Source: Meghimatium bilineatum
Taxonomy: Eukaryota > Mollusca > Gastropoda > Stylommatophora > Philomycidae
Reading direction: 5' to 3'
Assembly: GCA_034231615.1 (NCBI GenBank)
Contig: CM067315.1
Location: 33,602,156-33,666,155 of the forward strand
DNA length: 64,000 bases
The translations under genes were made by a program, and so were the position numbers. The notes beneath the pieces were generated by a model. That model worked only from the letters and a program-made list of their open reading frames with translations, searched no databases and was not told the origin of the DNA. This document shows, piece after piece, positions 63,155-64,000 of this stretch; position 1 is the first letter of the stretch; the number at the start of each line of letters is the position of its first letter.

Positions 63155-63330
63155 AAAAGACTCCGCCGAAGATGGATGTGTCGGGCCATTGGCGCAAATA
63201 AAACGGCGACACAACGCATTTCCATTCTCTGAACTACATTCTGCTGGAAATCTAGTAGGACATGTCCTGCTACAAGAGAATTCAGCAGGAGTTTGAGAAT
63301 GTACGCTGAAGAAGAAGAAGAACAATAGAC
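63155..63330 (+). mobile_element. SINE-B, complete, + orientation
   Basis: GCCGAAGATGGATGTGTCGG, CGACACAACGCATTTCCATT and GAATTCAGCAGGAGTTTGAG, then AATGTACGCTGAAGAAGAAG and the tail. Downstream of the coiled-coil gene's stop on the opposite strand. Confidence 0.92.
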
Positions 63331-63450
63331 AACGTCGTTTAGTCAAAATTTTGACTTAAAGCTCTCGACATGTCTCGATTTCCATCATGACTTTTGTATG
63401 TAGAAGTAAAGTTGATGGTAGATCATAGTATTTGCTGTTTGGCATCTATT

Positions 63451-63456
63451 TTTATT
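63451..63456 (-). promoter_or_regulatory. Possible poly(A) signal AATAAA
   Basis: AATAAA on the - strand, about 157 bases after the stop of the coiled-coil gene. Distance is plausible for a short 3' UTR, but AT-rich DNA produces such hexamers by chance. Confidence 0.3.
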
Positions 63457-63612
63457 TTTCTTATCTCCAATCTTTTGTTTTCTGTTGCCAAAATTTATGT
63501 AAAATAAGGGTGAAACGTCTATGTTGACAGATATGACAGAGGTTTGGTTTAAGAAATTATAGTCTGAAGTAATATAAGAAGAAAGATCCCAAAAACATAA
63601 ATAAAAGCTCGC

Positions 63613-63999
63613 TCAGAGAACAGGAATTTCAGCGACAGCAGCAGCCACAGCTGAAATAATGTGGTCACTTTGACCAGCCTTCTGCTCACAGCAAATTTGA
63701 ATCTTGTTGACCAAATCTGCCACGGACATGATACTCAACTGGTCACTGTCTCCAAGTTGAGGGTACTGGGTGAGTATTGGTTTCAGGGATTGGACAAGAC
63801 TATCTTGAAGACACCTTAATTTGTGACTCATGTCTTTAATTCTTGTTTCTGCAGCCTCATTCTGGCATACTATTTTGATGACGTCTAATTCCCTTGCATT
63901 GACCACATTTCTGTGTGAGGAGACCCTGGCTTCTAGCTCAGAATTGGCAGCTTTTAGCTCTTCAATCTCCTCATCCAGACGTCGTAGCTTTTCATCAAA
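63613..63999 (-). CDS. C-terminal end of an unrecognised coiled-coil protein (cut by window edge)
   Basis: The - strand is open from the window edge to TGA at 63615-63613, giving 128 residues. The first 40 (FDEKLRRLDEEIEELKAANS and on) have the heptad pattern and charge of a coiled coil. A middle part has alternating charged and hydrophobic residues (KDMSHKLRCLQDSLVQSLKP). The last 60 include a possible helical segment DQLSIMSVADLVNKIQICCE and an alanine-rich end HIISAVAAAVAEIPVL. A GTG at 63906 is inside the frame and is not a start. GC is higher than in the flanks and codons are balanced, as expected for a true exon. A TTTATT (AATAAA on this strand) at 63451-63456 could be its poly(A) signal. 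I do not recognise the family. Splice acceptors, if any, cannot be fixed without the next window. Confidence 0.75.
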   Translation of the reverse strand, partial: FDEKLRRLDEEIEELKAANSELEARVSSHRNVVNARELDVIKIVCQNEAAETRIKDMSHKLRCLQDSLVQSLKPILTQYPQLGDSDQLSIMSVADLVNKIQICCEQKAGQSDHIISAVAAAVAEIPVL

Positions 64000-64000
64000 C

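Noticed and set aside
63613..63906. A 97-residue protein starting at GTG 63906
   Set aside because: The frame stays open upstream to the window edge with coiled-coil coding, so the GTG is internal.

Overview
This window is AT-rich eukaryotic DNA from an animal. It has spliceosomal introns with GT/AG borders, a metazoan-type Rab10 gene, and a heavy load of RTE-like and I/Jockey-like LINEs, Penelope-like elements, SINEs and MITEs. No bacterial operon or ribosome-binding-site structure is visible. The mix would suit a mollusc or another lophotrochozoan, but that is inference and I cannot name the species.

Host genes are a small part of the window. (1) A complete six-exon Rab10 orthologue on the + strand (20652-34457, 197 aa) with five repeat-filled introns. 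(2) On the - strand at 3158-3258, an isolated first coding exon of a MAK/CILK1-type protein kinase, between minisatellites and too short to appear as a long ORF; the rest of the gene should lie beyond the left edge. (3) On the - strand at 63613-63999, the C-terminal coding end of an unrecognised coiled-coil protein, cut by the right edge. (4) Two weak candidates: a signal-peptide-like first exon at 16955-17028 (+) and a conserved-looking reading frame with slight CENP-X resemblance at 54074-54291 (-).

Almost everything else is repeats. More than twenty unrelated minisatellite arrays (units 17-68 bp) occupy roughly a sixth of the window. The largest are a 30-bp array (3815-5760), a 65/68-bp array with higher-order structure (41340-43070) and a 24-bp array (49571-50935) that appears to have grown out of a SINE tail. 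Long ORFs inside these arrays are by-products of unit lengths divisible by three.

Retroelements include many 5'-truncated RTE-type fragments, I-clade LINE fragments with RNase H domains (two near-identical copies with perfect 12-bp target-site duplications at 21045-22156 and 46987-47703), a Penelope-like element with a GIY-YIG domain antisense in Rab10 intron 1, and several SINE families. Non-autonomous DNA elements include an hAT-type MITE with a perfect 8-bp duplication and a pogo/Tigger-like MITE family with TA duplications.

The most coherent pattern is a set of LINE and SINE families that share a 3' end (a GAACGAA-like motif, then (GAA)n). It suggests that one LINE machinery mobilises several non-autonomous partners. 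Insertions repeatedly land inside earlier repeats (SINE in MITE, SINE in minisatellite, RTE in minisatellite, LINE in LINE), which gives a relative order of events. I found no convincing new biochemical system; the novelty is in repeat biology.
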